Below, in pieces: positions 11,434 to 20,442 of a stretch of DNA of 64,000 nt. Source of the stretch: Primulina eburnea (Eukaryota > Streptophyta > Magnoliopsida > Lamiales > Gesneriaceae); assembly GCF_022965805.1 (NCBI RefSeq), contig NC_133103.1, positions 27,766,329-27,830,328 on the forward strand, given 5' to 3'. Each line of letters opens with the position of its first letter. Within the stretch, counting starts at the first letter, position 1. The translations under genes and the position numbers were made by a program. The notes beneath the pieces were generated by a model. It was given only the letters and a program-made list of their open reading frames with translations. It searched no databases and was not told the DNA's origin.

Positions 11434-11906
11434 TTCGGAAGATCCGACATTCGGTTCGGACGGTCCGAAATTGTGCAATTCAGAAGCAAAATAAAAGCTG
11501 TTCGGAAGCTGCGAGGAGAGCGTTCGGACGTTCCGAAGACGTGATCGGACGTTCCGAACACAAGCAATCAAATCACTTCAATGCGGAGACAAATTGATAT
11601 GACTGATTGATCGAGTAAGATTTCGGACGCTACGAAGGACATTTCGGACGCTACGAAGTGTTGAAGATTTCAAATCTCCGGAAACGCGGGAATGTTCGGA
11701 CGGTACGAACTGGAGTTCGGACCTTCCGAAGCTGTGCATAGACGGTCTGAAAGAACTGTTCGGAAGCAACGAAGTTTGATCGGTTCATCCGAAGCATATG
11801 TTCGGACCCTACGAAGTCAAGAACGGACGATCCGAAGTCATCCCAAAATTACGGAAATTGATTTCAATCACATCGGACGTTCCGAAGCATAAACAGAAGA
11901 TCCGAA
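11434..11906 (+). repeat. TTCGGACNGTCCGAA phased palindrome array in copia-2 U3
   Basis: About fifteen copies of a 15-bp palindrome such as TTCGGACGGTCCGAA, some degenerate in one half. Starts are near 11434, 11455, 11523, 11544, 11622, 11643, 11695, 11716, 11737, 11759, 11779, 11801, 11822, 11872 and 11892. Neighbours are mostly 21-22 bp apart; seven in a row (11695-11822) keep that step. The array ends about 20 bp upstream of the TATA box. Confidence 0.9.
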
Positions 11907-11925
11907 CCTTGGCGTCCAAGACTAG

Positions 11926-11934
11926 TATAAATAG
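11926..11934 (+). promoter_or_regulatory. copia-2 5' LTR TATA box
   Basis: TATAAATAG directly downstream of the palindrome array; the same box is at 19827-19835 in the 3' LTR. Confidence 0.85.
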
Positions 11935-12428
11935 GCCTTTGAGGATGCATTTTCAATCATCCCACTCCACTCTCTTGTCTCTTACAAAGCTTTCTACTAT
12001 CTCTTGTGTGCGTTGATTAAAAGAGTTGTAATATCAAAAGAGTTGTAGAAAAAGAGTGAAAGTAATACTCTCGAGTGGGTTGTAAAGTTCGTGGCTATCC
12101 TTGGAGCCCTCAAGGCCAAGTAGACGCATCGAGGCGTGGTTGTAAAAGCTAGCTTGGAGCTCCTAAAGCCAAGTCGATATAATGATACCTCGATCCTCAT
12201 CGAGAAGGGGAGACGTAGACGATTCTTCGTCGAACTTCCATAAACATCTCTATCCCTCTTTACTTTACGCATTTACTTTACTACGCACTTATTTTACGCA
12301 CTTACTTTACGCATTCATTTTATTTGTGATTGTCCCTCAAGTCTTCCGCTTGCAATTTTTGCAAACTCGTTTTAAAAACGCTAAAGGGCCTAAAAGAACC
12401 TATTCACCCCCCCTTTAGGTTCTTCAAG

Positions 12429-12440
12429 TGGTATCAGAGC
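12429..12440 (+). other. copia-2 primer-binding site
   Basis: TGGTATCAGAGC, an exact initiator-tRNA-Met complement, two bases after the LTR. Confidence 0.96.
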
Positions 12441-12462
12441 AAGGTTTTTCAAAATCTTTTAA

Positions 12463-14013
12463 ATGGCCAATCTAGCAAGCGAGTATGCCCAAGGACAATC
12501 CACAAATCGTCCCCCTCTTTTCAATGGTACTAATTACGGATATTGGAAAAATAGAATATCTCTATACATCCAATCCGTCGATTACGACCTTTGGAAAATA
12601 ACGGTAAAAGGTCCCTATATCCCCATGAAAACGGTGGATAATAAGGAAATTCCTAAGGGAATGGATGACTTCACCAAGGACGATATGAAACTTATCTCTC
12701 AAAATGCTAAAGCTATGAATATTCTTCATTGTTCTCTAGATATGAATGAATACAACCGAATCTCGGCTTGTACCTCCGCCAAAGAGATTTGGGACAAATT
12801 GGAGATTTGCCACGAGGGAACCAATCAAGTCAAAGAAACGAAGATAGACCTTCTCCAACTCAAGTACGAGACCTTTGAGATGGAACCCAAGGAGGATATC
12901 GACACCATGTTCCGGCGGCTCACCCAAATCATCAATGAGCTTGCCCAACTTGGTGAGAACTACCCAACTAAACAAGTGTGGAGGAGAGCCCTTCGAGCAT
13001 TACCGGCGGAATGGGATGCAAAGCGCACGGCTATCATTGAATCCAACAAGGGAGATGCGGCATCCTACGACCTTGATCAACTTCATGGGACCCTAAAGAC
13101 CCATGAACTTGAAGTATCTACCCGGAAGGAGACAAAGAAAGATGACGACAAAGTAAAGGCGAAAGGGATCGCCTTGACCAGTCAACTTGAAGATAGCGAC
13201 GATGAAGAAATGGCACTCCTCACTAGAAAGTTCAAAAGATTCATGCGGAGTTCCAACTTCAACAAGAAAGACAAAAAGTTTGAGAAGGAAGTGACCTGCT
13301 ACAACTGTCAACAAAAGGGTCACTATGCAAACGAGTGTCCCTCCAAGAAGAAGGCCGGCAAAGACAAGAAAAAGGCCCTTCTAGCCACGTGGAGCGACAG
13401 CGACAACGAAGAGGAGTCTACCCTATGCTTCATGGCGAAGGAAGATCATCTGACCGACTCGGATGACGACGAGGTACCCTCTTACGATGAATTACTCTCC
13501 GCTTACACTAGTATGTACAATAAGGCTAAGTCACTTAGAAATGAGAATAAGCAACTTAAAACTGAACTAGAAGCTAGGATGCATGACAACACTAAGCTCA
13601 AAACAAACCTAAGAGACTTAGAGAAAGCCTTCAACAAGTTCAATGTGAGTAGCGGTAAACTAGAAAACCTCTTGAGCATGCAAAGGTGTAACTTCGACAA
13701 AGGAGGTCTAGGATATGAAAAGAAATCAGTCAACTTCGCTAGTCTTATCGCAAAGGCAAAACCAAGAACACCACCAACATGCACTTACTGTTGTAAGATA
13801 GGCCACATAAGACCTAAATGCAAGAAACTTAGACACCAACACAACAAAAATAGTTATTGGAAATGGATCCCCAAATCCCCAACTACTACTAACCCCAAAG
13901 GACCCAAAGAAACGGGTACCAACTATCAAACTGTATCTCAACCTTGTAGAGACAAAGGGGAGACAAGTCATCGAGCACTTGGTATCTTGACAGTGGATGC
14001 TCTCGACACATGA
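12463..14013 (+). CDS. copia-2 gag
   Basis: 516 codons from ATG 12463 ([20 protein letters not shown]), 37 nt after the LTR. The N-terminal half is the copia gag capsid domain ([14 protein letters not shown], then [20 protein letters not shown] near residues 105-125). A CCHC knuckle [14 protein letters not shown] lies near residue 280, then an acidic region with SDSDNEEES, a lysine-rich coiled-coil-prone stretch (about 350-410) and a second knuckle [14 protein letters not shown] near 440. Two knuckles and a long gag are Sirevirus features. The frame runs past the knuckles into the protease DNA out of frame and stops at 14013. The pol frame is open from 13950, so gag and pol overlap by 64 nt with pol in the -1 frame. 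The protein should form the particle and package the RNA. Confidence 0.9.
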   Translation: MANLASEYAQGQSTNRPPLFNGTNYGYWKNRISLYIQSVDYDLWKITVKGPYIPMKTVDNKEIPKGMDDFTKDDMKLISQNAKAMNILHCSLDMNEYNRISACTSAKEIWDKLEICHEGTNQVKETKIDLLQLKYETFEMEPKEDIDTMFRRLTQIINELAQLGENYPTKQVWRRALRALPAEWDAKRTAIIESNKGDAASYDLDQLHGTLKTHELEVSTRKETKKDDDKVKAKGIALTSQLEDSDDEEMALLTRKFKRFMRSSNFNKKDKKFEKEVTCYNCQQKGHYANECPSKKKAGKDKKKALLATWSDSDNEEESTLCFMAKEDHLTDSDDDEVPSYDELLSAYTSMYNKAKSLRNENKQLKTELEARMHDNTKLKTNLRDLEKAFNKFNVSSGKLENLLSMQRCNFDKGGLGYEKKSVNFASLIAKAKPRTPPTCTYCCKIGHIRPKCKKLRHQHNKNSYWKWIPKSPTTTNPKGPKETGTNYQTVSQPCRDKGETSHRALGILTVDALDT

Positions 14014-17000
14014 CGGGAGAAAAGAAGCTGCTACAATCCATTCGACCAAAAGAAAAGGGATCGGTGACCTTCGGAGACAACAGCAAAGGGATCATAGAAG
14101 GCATCGGCTCAATAGGTATATCTAACTCTACTATTATTGATGATGTACTTCTTGTGAAAGGGCTTAAACATAACCTCCTAAGCATTAGTCAATTGTGCGA
14201 TAGGGGTTATGAAGTCAAATTCACACCACACGATTGCACTGTATCACTCACAACTGACAAAACCATTAGTTTCAAAGGTTATAGAAGTGAAAATGTTTAC
14301 AAGGTCGATTTAAAGATTTCATCTTTTTCAAAAATAAAAAGCCTTGTAACATTAAATGTTGATGACAACATTCTTTGGCATAGACGACTTGGTCATGTTG
14401 GGATGAGCACCATAGAAAAACTTTTAAAACTTGACCTAGTTTCCGGAATGCCAAAGCTGAATTTAAAATTAGATTCTTTTTGTGATGCTTGTCAACTTGG
14501 TAAACACACAAAGGAATCTTTCAAAAATAAAAATTTTGTATCCACTTCTATGCCCCTTGAATTACTTCACCTAGATTTATGTGGTCCCTCGAGGACAACT
14601 AGTCTAGGAGGAAAATCTTATGCTTTTGTCATTGTAGATGATTTTTCACGTTTTACTTGGACATTGTTTTTAGCCCACAAAAATGAGGCCTTTGATCATT
14701 TCAAAATTTTTGTCAAAAAGGTTGAAAATGAGAAAAATCTTTTGATCAAACAAATCCGTAGTGACCACGGAACGGAATTTCAAAATGAAAATTTTTCAAT
14801 TTTTTGTCAAAGCAAAGGCATTGGTCACAACTTTTCTTGTCCTAGAACTCCTCAACAAAACGGTGTCGTTGAGAGGAAGAATAGGACCCTAGTAGAGATT
14901 GCAAGGACCATGCTATGTGAGCATTCTCTACCAAAATATTTTTGGGCTGAAGCAATGAGTTCTGCTTGTTACATCATCAATCGCGTATCAATAAGGCCAA
15001 TTCTCAAGAAAACTCCATACGAACTATGGAGAGGGAGAAAGCCTAACATTTCTTACTTCCGCGCTTTTGGATCAAAATGCTTCATCCACAACAATGGTAA
15101 GGACAACCTGGGTAAGTTCGATGCTAAATCGGACAAAGGTATCTTTCTTGGTTACTCTACTTCTAGCAAAGCATATAGAGTCTTTAATAAACGTACTTTA
15201 CTAGTTGAAGAATCTATTCATGTCATATTTGATGAAACTAACCCTTGCTTGCCTAGAACTGTTGTTTCTGATGATGATGATATAGATATCCTTGGCGAAA
15301 AGTTGGAGTCCACAAGCCTAGATGATGTTCCTAAAGATCAAGAGGACGCACCTCTTCCGAAGGAGTGGACTACACACAAGGATCATCCCATGGACCTCAT
15401 CATTGGAAGCCCATCGAAGGGAGTATCTACTCGCTCTTCTAATATGTGCAATTATCTTGCTTTTCTTTCTCACATAGAGCCTAAGAACATAGAAGAAGCT
15501 TTACTTGATGATTCTTGGATTATTGCTATGCAAGATGAACTAAATGAATTTAGAAGGAATAAAGTTTGGAATCTTGTACCTAGACCCACTGATAGACCTG
15601 TCATAGGAACTAAATGGGTATTTAGGAACAAGTTAGATGAGCATGGTACAATCACTAGAAATAAAGCTAGGCTAGTAGCTAAAGGATATAGTCAAGAAGA
15701 GGGAATTGATTATGATGAGACTTATGCCCCTGTTGCTAGACTAGAATCCATTCGCATGCTACTTGCTTTTGCTTGCTCTAGAGACTTTAAATTGTTTCAA
15801 ATGGATGTTAAAAGTGCTTTTCTTAATGGTGATTTGAAAGAAGAAGTGTATGTTGAGCAACCTATTGGTTTTGAAGATGTGCACTTATCTGATTATGTGT
15901 ATAAACTTGATAAGGCTTTGTATGGTTTGAAACAAGCTCCTAGAGCTTGGTATGAGAAATTATCTACCTTTTTGCTGTCTAATGGTTTTTGTAGAGGTAA
16001 AGTTGATATTACCTTATTTACCTTGACTAAAAATAATGATTTGCTGATAGTACAAATATATGTAGATGATATTATTTTTGGTGCTACTAATGAACACTTG
16101 TGTAGAGATTTTTCTAAGCTTATGCAGGATCACTTTGAGATGAGCATGATGGGCGAGCTCAACTACTTCCTTGGTCTCCAAATCAAGCAATGCAAGGATG
16201 GTTTCTTTGTCAACCAAGGAAAGTACATCAAGGAGATGCTAAAAAAGTTTGGGATGGAGTCTTCCAAAGCCTCATCCACACCTATGAGCACGACAGTCAG
16301 ACTCGACAAAGATGAGGGAGGTAAACCTGTTGACCAAAAGTTATTTCGTAGCATGATTGGCTCCCTACTCTATGCGACTGCTAGTAGACCTGACATTATG
16401 TTTAGTGTTTGCTTGTGTGCACGATTTCAATCATGTCCAAAGGAATCACACTTATTCGCCTTAAAACGCATTTTCAAATATCTTTCAAATACTCCAAATC
16501 TCGGATTATGGTATTCTAAGAACTCATTTTTCGATTTAAAAGCTTACTGTGATGCCGACTTTGGAGGATATAAGGTGGATAGAAAGAGCACTAGTGGAAC
16601 TTGTTTCTTTTTGGGAAATTGCTTGGTGTCATGGTTTTCTAAAAAGCAAAACTGTGTTGCACTTTCAACGACCGAGGCCGAGTATATGGCTGCCGGTAGT
16701 TGTTGTGCACAAATTCTTTGGATGAAGTATCAATTACTCGATTATGGTGTTACTTTTTCAAAAATTCCAATCTTTTGTGATAATACAAGCACCATATGTC
16801 TAACAAAGAATCCAGTTCAACATTCTCGTACTAAACATATTGACATTCGACATCATTTCATTCGTGATCACATTGAGCAAAATGATGTTGAACTTCACTA
16901 TGTTGACACCAAGAATCAAATTGCTGATATTTTTACAAAACCACTAGATGAATCTACTTTTACTCGTTTGCGTGGTGAACTTGGCATGATTGAGTTGTAA
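13950..17000 (+). CDS. copia-2 pol: protease, integrase, reverse transcriptase, RNase H
   Basis: Open from the codon after the TAG at 13947-13949 to the stop at 17000; the first ATG (14010) already lies inside the protease, so it cannot be the true start. Protease [13 protein letters not shown] is at 13980-14018. The integrase finger starts [11 protein letters not shown]; the core shows [17 protein letters not shown] and [14 protein letters not shown], so all three acidic residues are present. RT has [31 protein letters not shown] and catalytic [10 protein letters not shown] (about 16060). RNase H has [29 protein letters not shown] and ADIFTKPL. No stop interrupts more than 1000 codons. Expression would need frameshifting from gag, or a one-base indel has inactivated this copy. 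Confidence 0.93.
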   Translation, partial: RQRGDKSSSTWYLDSGCSRHMTGEKKLLQSIRPKEKGSVTFGDNSKGIIEGIGSIGISNSTIIDDVLLVKGLKHNLLSISQLCDRGYEVKFTPHDCTVSLTTDKTISFKGYRSENVYKVDLKISSFSKIKSLVTLNVDDNILWHRRLGHVGMSTIEKLLKLDLVSGMPKLNLKLDSFCDACQLGKHTKESFKNKNFVSTSMPLELLHLDLCGPSRTTSLGGKSYAFVIVDDFSRFTWTLFLAHKNEAFDHFKIFVKKVENEKNLLIKQIRSDHGTEFQNENFSIFCQSKGIGHNFSCPRTPQQNGVVERKNRTLVEIARTMLCEHSLPKYFWAEAMSSACYIINRVSIRPILKKTPYELWRGRKPNISYFRAFGSKCFIHNNGKDNLGKFDAKSDKGIFLGYSTSSKAYRVFNKRTLLVEESIHVIFDETNPCLPRTVVSDDDDIDILGEKLESTSLDDVPKDQEDAPLPKEWTTHKDHPMDLIIGSPSKGVSTRSSNMCNYLAFLSHIEPKNIEEALLDDSWIIAMQDELNEFRRNKVWNLVPRPTDRPVIGTKWVFRNKLDEHGTITRNKARLVAKGYSQEEGIDYDETYAPVARLESIRMLLAFACSRDFKLFQMDVKSAFLNGDLKEEVYVEQPIGFEDVHLSDYVYKLDKALYGLKQAPRAWYEKLSTFLLSNGFCRGKVDITLFTLTKNNDLLIVQIYVDDIIFGATNEHLCRDFSKLMQDHFEMSMMGELNYFLGLQIKQCKDGFFVNQGKYIKEMLKKFGMESSKASSTPMSTTVRLDKDEGGKPVDQKLFRSMIGSLLYATASRPDIMFSVCLCARFQSCPKESHLFALKRIFKYLSNTPNLGLWYSKNSFFDLKAYCDADFGGYKVDRKSTSGTCFFLGNCLVSWFSKKQNCVALSTTEAEYMAAGSCCAQILWMKYQLLDYGVTFSKIPIFCDNTSTICLTKNPVQHSRTKHIDIRHHFIRDHIEQNDVELHYVDTKNQIADIFTKPLDESTFTRLRGELGMIEL

Positions 17001-17035
17001 ACACTAGTCGAATACTCTCGTACATATTTGTTAAA

Positions 17036-17047
17036 TTGAGGGGGAGT
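17036..17047 (+). other. first polypurine tract of copia-2
   Basis: TTGAGGGGGAGTATT lies about 35 nt after the pol stop, where simple copia elements have their PPT. Here ORF3 and further PPT-like tracts follow. Confidence 0.6.
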
Positions 17048-17168
17048 ATTATTAATGTGAGCATTATAATGTCGGATAATACAAATTAATTGTATTTATC
17101 CATAATTATGGCTCAACATTCATTTATGTGCTAAATATTTTAAATTTTAGGTGTTCCTCATCTTGGCT

Positions 17169-17530
17169 ACTTCGGAATCACCGCTCCTATTCGGATGCTC
17201 CGTTTCACCTCGGATCCACCGAACGTGTTCGGATCGTCCGAACCTGACCATAGGTTCCAGAACCTCCGATTCCCTCTTCGGACCATCCGAACACACATCG
17301 GATCGTCCGAACCTCCTTCCGATGTCATTAAATGTTCGCGCCTTCCCATGCCTGATTGTCAGACTTCGGACTCTCCGTTTACGCTTCGTAGCCTCCGTTC
17401 TATGATCGGATTTTCCGATTGCGAATCGGATCGTCCGAACTGACTGCCAGATAACCGTTCCGTTCAAATTCCGGACCTTCCGAACTCATGTTCGGACCGT
17501 CCGAACATGGCCTATAAATAGGCGTTCGGA
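17169..17530 (+). promoter_or_regulatory. internal phased palindrome array upstream of copia-2 ORF3
   Basis: A second array of the LTR-type motif. TTCGGA-like starts lie near 17171, 17190, 17209, 17228, 17277, 17297, 17365, 17385, 17405, 17425, 17470, 17491 and 17525, mostly 19-21 bp apart, with full palindromes such as TTCGGACCGTCCGAAC. It ends at a TATA box. The arrangement repeats the LTR promoter (array, TATA, CT-rich leader) without being a copy of the LTR sequence. Confidence 0.8.
17513..17522 (+). promoter_or_regulatory. TATA box of the putative ORF3 promoter
   Basis: TATAAATAGG, nearly identical to the LTR box. The ORF3 ATG is 83 nt downstream, after a leader rich in C and T (TCCTTCTTTCTTTCCCCAC). 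Confidence 0.7.
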
Positions 17531-17595
17531 TCCTCTGATTTATTTGCTCATTCACTCCTTCTTTCTTTCCCCACACAAAACACTCACTACTCACT

Positions 17596-18867
17596 ATGCC
17601 TCCGCGCCGTAACGTAGCTGGCCGAAATGTTCGCCCTCGTCACGGTGCCTTTCACCATGATCTTACCCAACCACCCAACCCTCGTCCTACCCCACCTGAA
17701 TTCGAAACCCGTAACATTCTGCCTGGTCGTACCCTTCACACCGATTATCTTCGTGCAAATTTCTTTACGTTGATTACTCTTATTGAGTCTCAACGTTGGG
17801 GAAACTTCTTTCTACCTTCCGTACCCGATCTCATCTACCCCTCTCTCATACATCAGTTCTATGCGAACTTTTCCTTAGTTCTTGGTGGTGATGACACTCG
17901 TGTTGTTACCATTGTTCAGGGTCGGTTCATTTCTTTTTCTACCGCCGACCTCTCCACTTGGTTCGATCTTCCTCGAGACGGACCGAGTGAGTTCTTTTCT
18001 CAGTCTTGGACTGAGAATGACCCCACTTTTGATCGAGTCACTGCCTTGACCACCATCTTCGGTCGTCCGCCTACTCCTGCCGATGACCGTCCTCATGCGA
18101 AGGACCTTTCTCCTCAGCTTCAGCTTGTTCTGAAGCTCATCACTTCTTCTATTGTTCCTCGCAGTGGAGACCTCTCCACTTGCAAATATCTCGATCTGTA
18201 CATTCTCTATTATTTAGTCTCCCAGCGTCCTTTTAACCTTCCCCGTTTTCTTATGTACGCCATGGAGTACGCGGCTTCTTTTACTCGCGTCTCTTTTCCA
18301 TTTGGCCGGTTCATTAACCGGATTCTAGCCCATTTGGGCATTGACTTTACAGATGAAGAATCCTTATCTATTTCTCCTCGCGAGACTATCGACCATGATA
18401 CTGTTGTTAAGATGGGACTCTCTTGGAATCCCGTCTTATCCTCTTGGGTCATCGACAAGGATCGCATCTTTGCGTCCTATCGTCCGACCGAACACTTTCA
18501 TGTTCCCTTCGGTCTCCTTCCTCCTCACGTTCAGACGAGAGGATTTCCCGCTGGTCCCCCTACTACGGGTACCACTCCTACCCCTTCGGTTGATATTCCC
18601 TCTTCATCCCATCAGCGTGTTCCCGACCCTATTAGCACTCCTTTGATGACCATGGATGACCTTCCTCATGGCTTCACTCCGCCTGCTCCCTCTGGACCCT
18701 ACGATCGGATTTTCGAGTATCTCGAGCGATTGGAGACTCGTTTCGACACTCGTTTTTCTCTTTTAGAGTCTACCTTAGAGCGCCATCATACCGAGACTTC
18801 TTCGCGTCTGGATTCCATCGAGGCTGAGATGAGGAGACATAGAGAGTCGCGGGATGCGGATTCTTAG
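17596..18867 (+). CDS. copia-2 ORF3 (Sirevirus env-like / plant transposon protein)
   Basis: An intact 423-codon ORF in the sense strand after pol. The N-terminus is basic and proline-rich (MPPRRNVAGRNVRPRHG). Residues of about 60-250 resemble the putative plant transposon protein domain found in many plant retroelement ORFs (WGNFFLPSVPDLIYP, FYANFS, GRFISFSTADLSTWFDLP, then LDLYILYYLVSQRP). A proline/threonine-rich linker follows (330-380), then a C-terminal amphipathic coiled coil (IFEYLERLETRFDTRFSLLE to EAEMRRHRESRD). No convincing signal peptide or transmembrane segment is visible, so the old label envelope-like is not supported here. Its role is unknown. Its own array and TATA box upstream suggest independent transcription. 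Confidence 0.82.
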   Translation: MPPRRNVAGRNVRPRHGAFHHDLTQPPNPRPTPPEFETRNILPGRTLHTDYLRANFFTLITLIESQRWGNFFLPSVPDLIYPSLIHQFYANFSLVLGGDDTRVVTIVQGRFISFSTADLSTWFDLPRDGPSEFFSQSWTENDPTFDRVTALTTIFGRPPTPADDRPHAKDLSPQLQLVLKLITSSIVPRSGDLSTCKYLDLYILYYLVSQRPFNLPRFLMYAMEYAASFTRVSFPFGRFINRILAHLGIDFTDEESLSISPRETIDHDTVVKMGLSWNPVLSSWVIDKDRIFASYRPTEHFHVPFGLLPPHVQTRGFPAGPPTTGTTPTPSVDIPSSSHQRVPDPISTPLMTMDDLPHGFTPPAPSGPYDRIFEYLERLETRFDTRFSLLESTLERHHTETSSRLDSIEAEMRRHRESRDADS

Positions 18868-19178
18868 ATTATGTTTTTGTTATTTTTGTTTATTTTATCT
18901 TTATGCATCATTGTATAAAAGACTTGCATTTATTAGTGGATATTTTACCTGTTTATTTGTCTCTCTTTATGCTTATGTCTTTTTGCTTATCACAAAAAGG
19001 GGGAGAATTTATTTGGTTAAAATTGCTGTTAATTGGTTATTAAATAAATTCGCCTTAATTCAACCTCTTAGACTTGTTATTTGATTAAGGGGGAGTTATT
19101 TAATAACCATTTCGATTATGTTGATTATTGTTATCTCATTTTTTAACCAAGTTTTGTGATCATCAAAAAGGGGGAGAT
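18868..19178 (+). other. copia-2 3' non-coding region with repeated polypurine tracts
   Basis: No ORF of interest. Three G-rich purine tracts lie ahead of the 3' LTR: AAAAAGGGGGAGAATTT near 18994-19010, AAGGGGGAGTTATT near 19087-19100, and CAAAAAGGGGGAGAT at 19164-19178, immediately before the LTR. The last is the functional PPT; repeated upstream PPTs are a recorded Sirevirus trait. Confidence 0.85.
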
Positions 19179-20327
19179 TGTTACGCCTTAAACGCATACA
19201 AATCTCGAGGATGAGATTAATGTTTTTAATGCTGTAACATATCCCAAAGTTTTTGTTTTGATGATACCAAAACTTGGATTAAAAATGTACTAATGTTTTA
19301 TATTGAGGCAAGCAGGTATTAAGAACAGGTTACGTTCGGAAGATCCGACATTCGGTTCGGACGGTCCGAAATTGTGCAATTCAGAAGCAAAATAGAAGCT
19401 GTTCGGAAGCTGCGAGGAGAGCGTTCGGACGTTCCGAAGACGTGATCGGACGTTCCGAACACAAGCAATCAAATCACTTCAATGCGGAGACAAATTGATA
19501 TGACTGATTGATCGAGTAAGATTTCGGACGCTACGAAGGACATTTCGGACGCTACGAAGTGTTGAAGATTTCAAATCTCCGGAAACGCGGGAATGTTCGG
19601 ACGGTACGAACTGGAGTTCGGACCTTCCGAAGCTGTGCATAGACGGTCTGAAAGAACTGTTCGGAAGCAACGAAGTTTGATCGGTTCATCCGAAGCATAT
19701 GTTCGGACCCTACGAAGTCAAGAACGGACGATCCGAAGTCATCCCAAAATTACGGAAATTGATTTCAATCACATCGGACGTTCCGAAGCATAAACAGAAG
19801 ATCCGAACCTTGGCGTCCAAGACTAGTATAAATAGGCCTTTGAGGATGCATTTTCAATCATCCCACTCCACTCTCTTGTCTCTTACAAAGCTTTCTACTA
19901 TCTCTTGTGTGCGTTGATTAAAAGAGTTGTAATATCAAAAGAGTTGTAGAAAAAGAGTGAAAGTAATACTCTCGAGTGGGTTGTAAAGTTCGTGGCTATC
20001 CTTGGAGCCCTCAAGGCCAAGTAGACGCATCGAGGCGTGGTTGTAAAAGCTAGCTTGGAGCTCCTAAAGCCAAGTCGATATAGTGATACCTCGATCCTCA
20101 TCGAGAAGGGGAGACGTAGACGATTCTTCGTCGAACTTCCATAAACATCTCTATCCCTCTTTACTTTACGCATTTACTTTACTACGCACTTATTTTACGC
20201 ACTTACTTTACGCATTCATTTTATTTGTGATTGTCCCTCAAGTCTTCCTCTTGCAATTTTTGCAAACTCGTTTTAAAAACGCTAAAGGGCCTAAAAGAAC
20301 CTATTCACCCCCCCTTTAGGTTCTTCA
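19179..20327 (+). repeat. copia-2 3' LTR
   Basis: 1149 bp, the same length as the 5' LTR. It starts at TGTTACGCC right after the PPT and ends TTCTTCA, followed by catat. It contains the same palindrome array (about 19335-19807) and TATAAATAG at 19827. Confidence 0.96.
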
Positions 20328-20332
20328 CATAT
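20328..20332. repeat. copia-2 target-site duplication, right copy
   Basis: catat; see 11273-11277. Confidence 0.96.
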
Positions 20333-20442
20333 GTACCATTACCCGCCTTGATTCAGTTTCACCTTACATTTATCCACAAACTTTTGAGAACAACAACTAT
20401 TTCATCCTTCGAATTTTCTTTCAGGAACTCAATCGGTTATCA

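Larger units (their letters stand above)
11278..12426 (+). repeat. copia-2 5' LTR
   Basis: 1149 bp, starting TGTTACGCCTTAAACGC. U3 carries the phased TTCGGA/TCCGAA array, then TATAAATAG at 11926, then R/U5 with CTCTTGTCTC-type leader sequence. It ends GGTTCTTCA before the PBS. Confidence 0.96.
11278..20327 (+). mobile_element. copia-2: young, apparently complete Sirevirus
   Basis: A 9050-bp element with two 1149-bp LTRs (TGTTACGCC to TTCTTCA) and a perfect 5-bp duplication catat. It has an exact initiator-Met PBS, gag with two CCHC knuckles, pol in Ty1/copia order, a third ORF of the plant-transposon-protein type, and several polypurine tracts ahead of the 3' LTR. Two knuckles, ORF3 and repeated PPTs are Sirevirus traits. 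By eye the LTRs differ at only about three positions (near 11496, 12182 and 12349 and their partners), so the insertion is recent. It lies inside copia-1, which is older, as nesting requires. Confidence 0.96.

Noticed and set aside
11389..12418. Short ORFs in the copia-2 LTR (repeated identically at 19290-20319)
   Set aside because: They cross the palindrome array, TATA box and leader; their duplication simply reflects the two LTRs.
13951..13960. AAAGGGG as a canonical -1 frameshift heptamer for copia-2
   Set aside because: Its phase relative to the gag frame is wrong for X-XXY-YYZ slippage.
17596..18867. Calling copia-2 ORF3 an envelope glycoprotein
   Set aside because: No signal peptide, transmembrane helix or glycoprotein features are visible; the N-terminal similarity is to plant transposon proteins.
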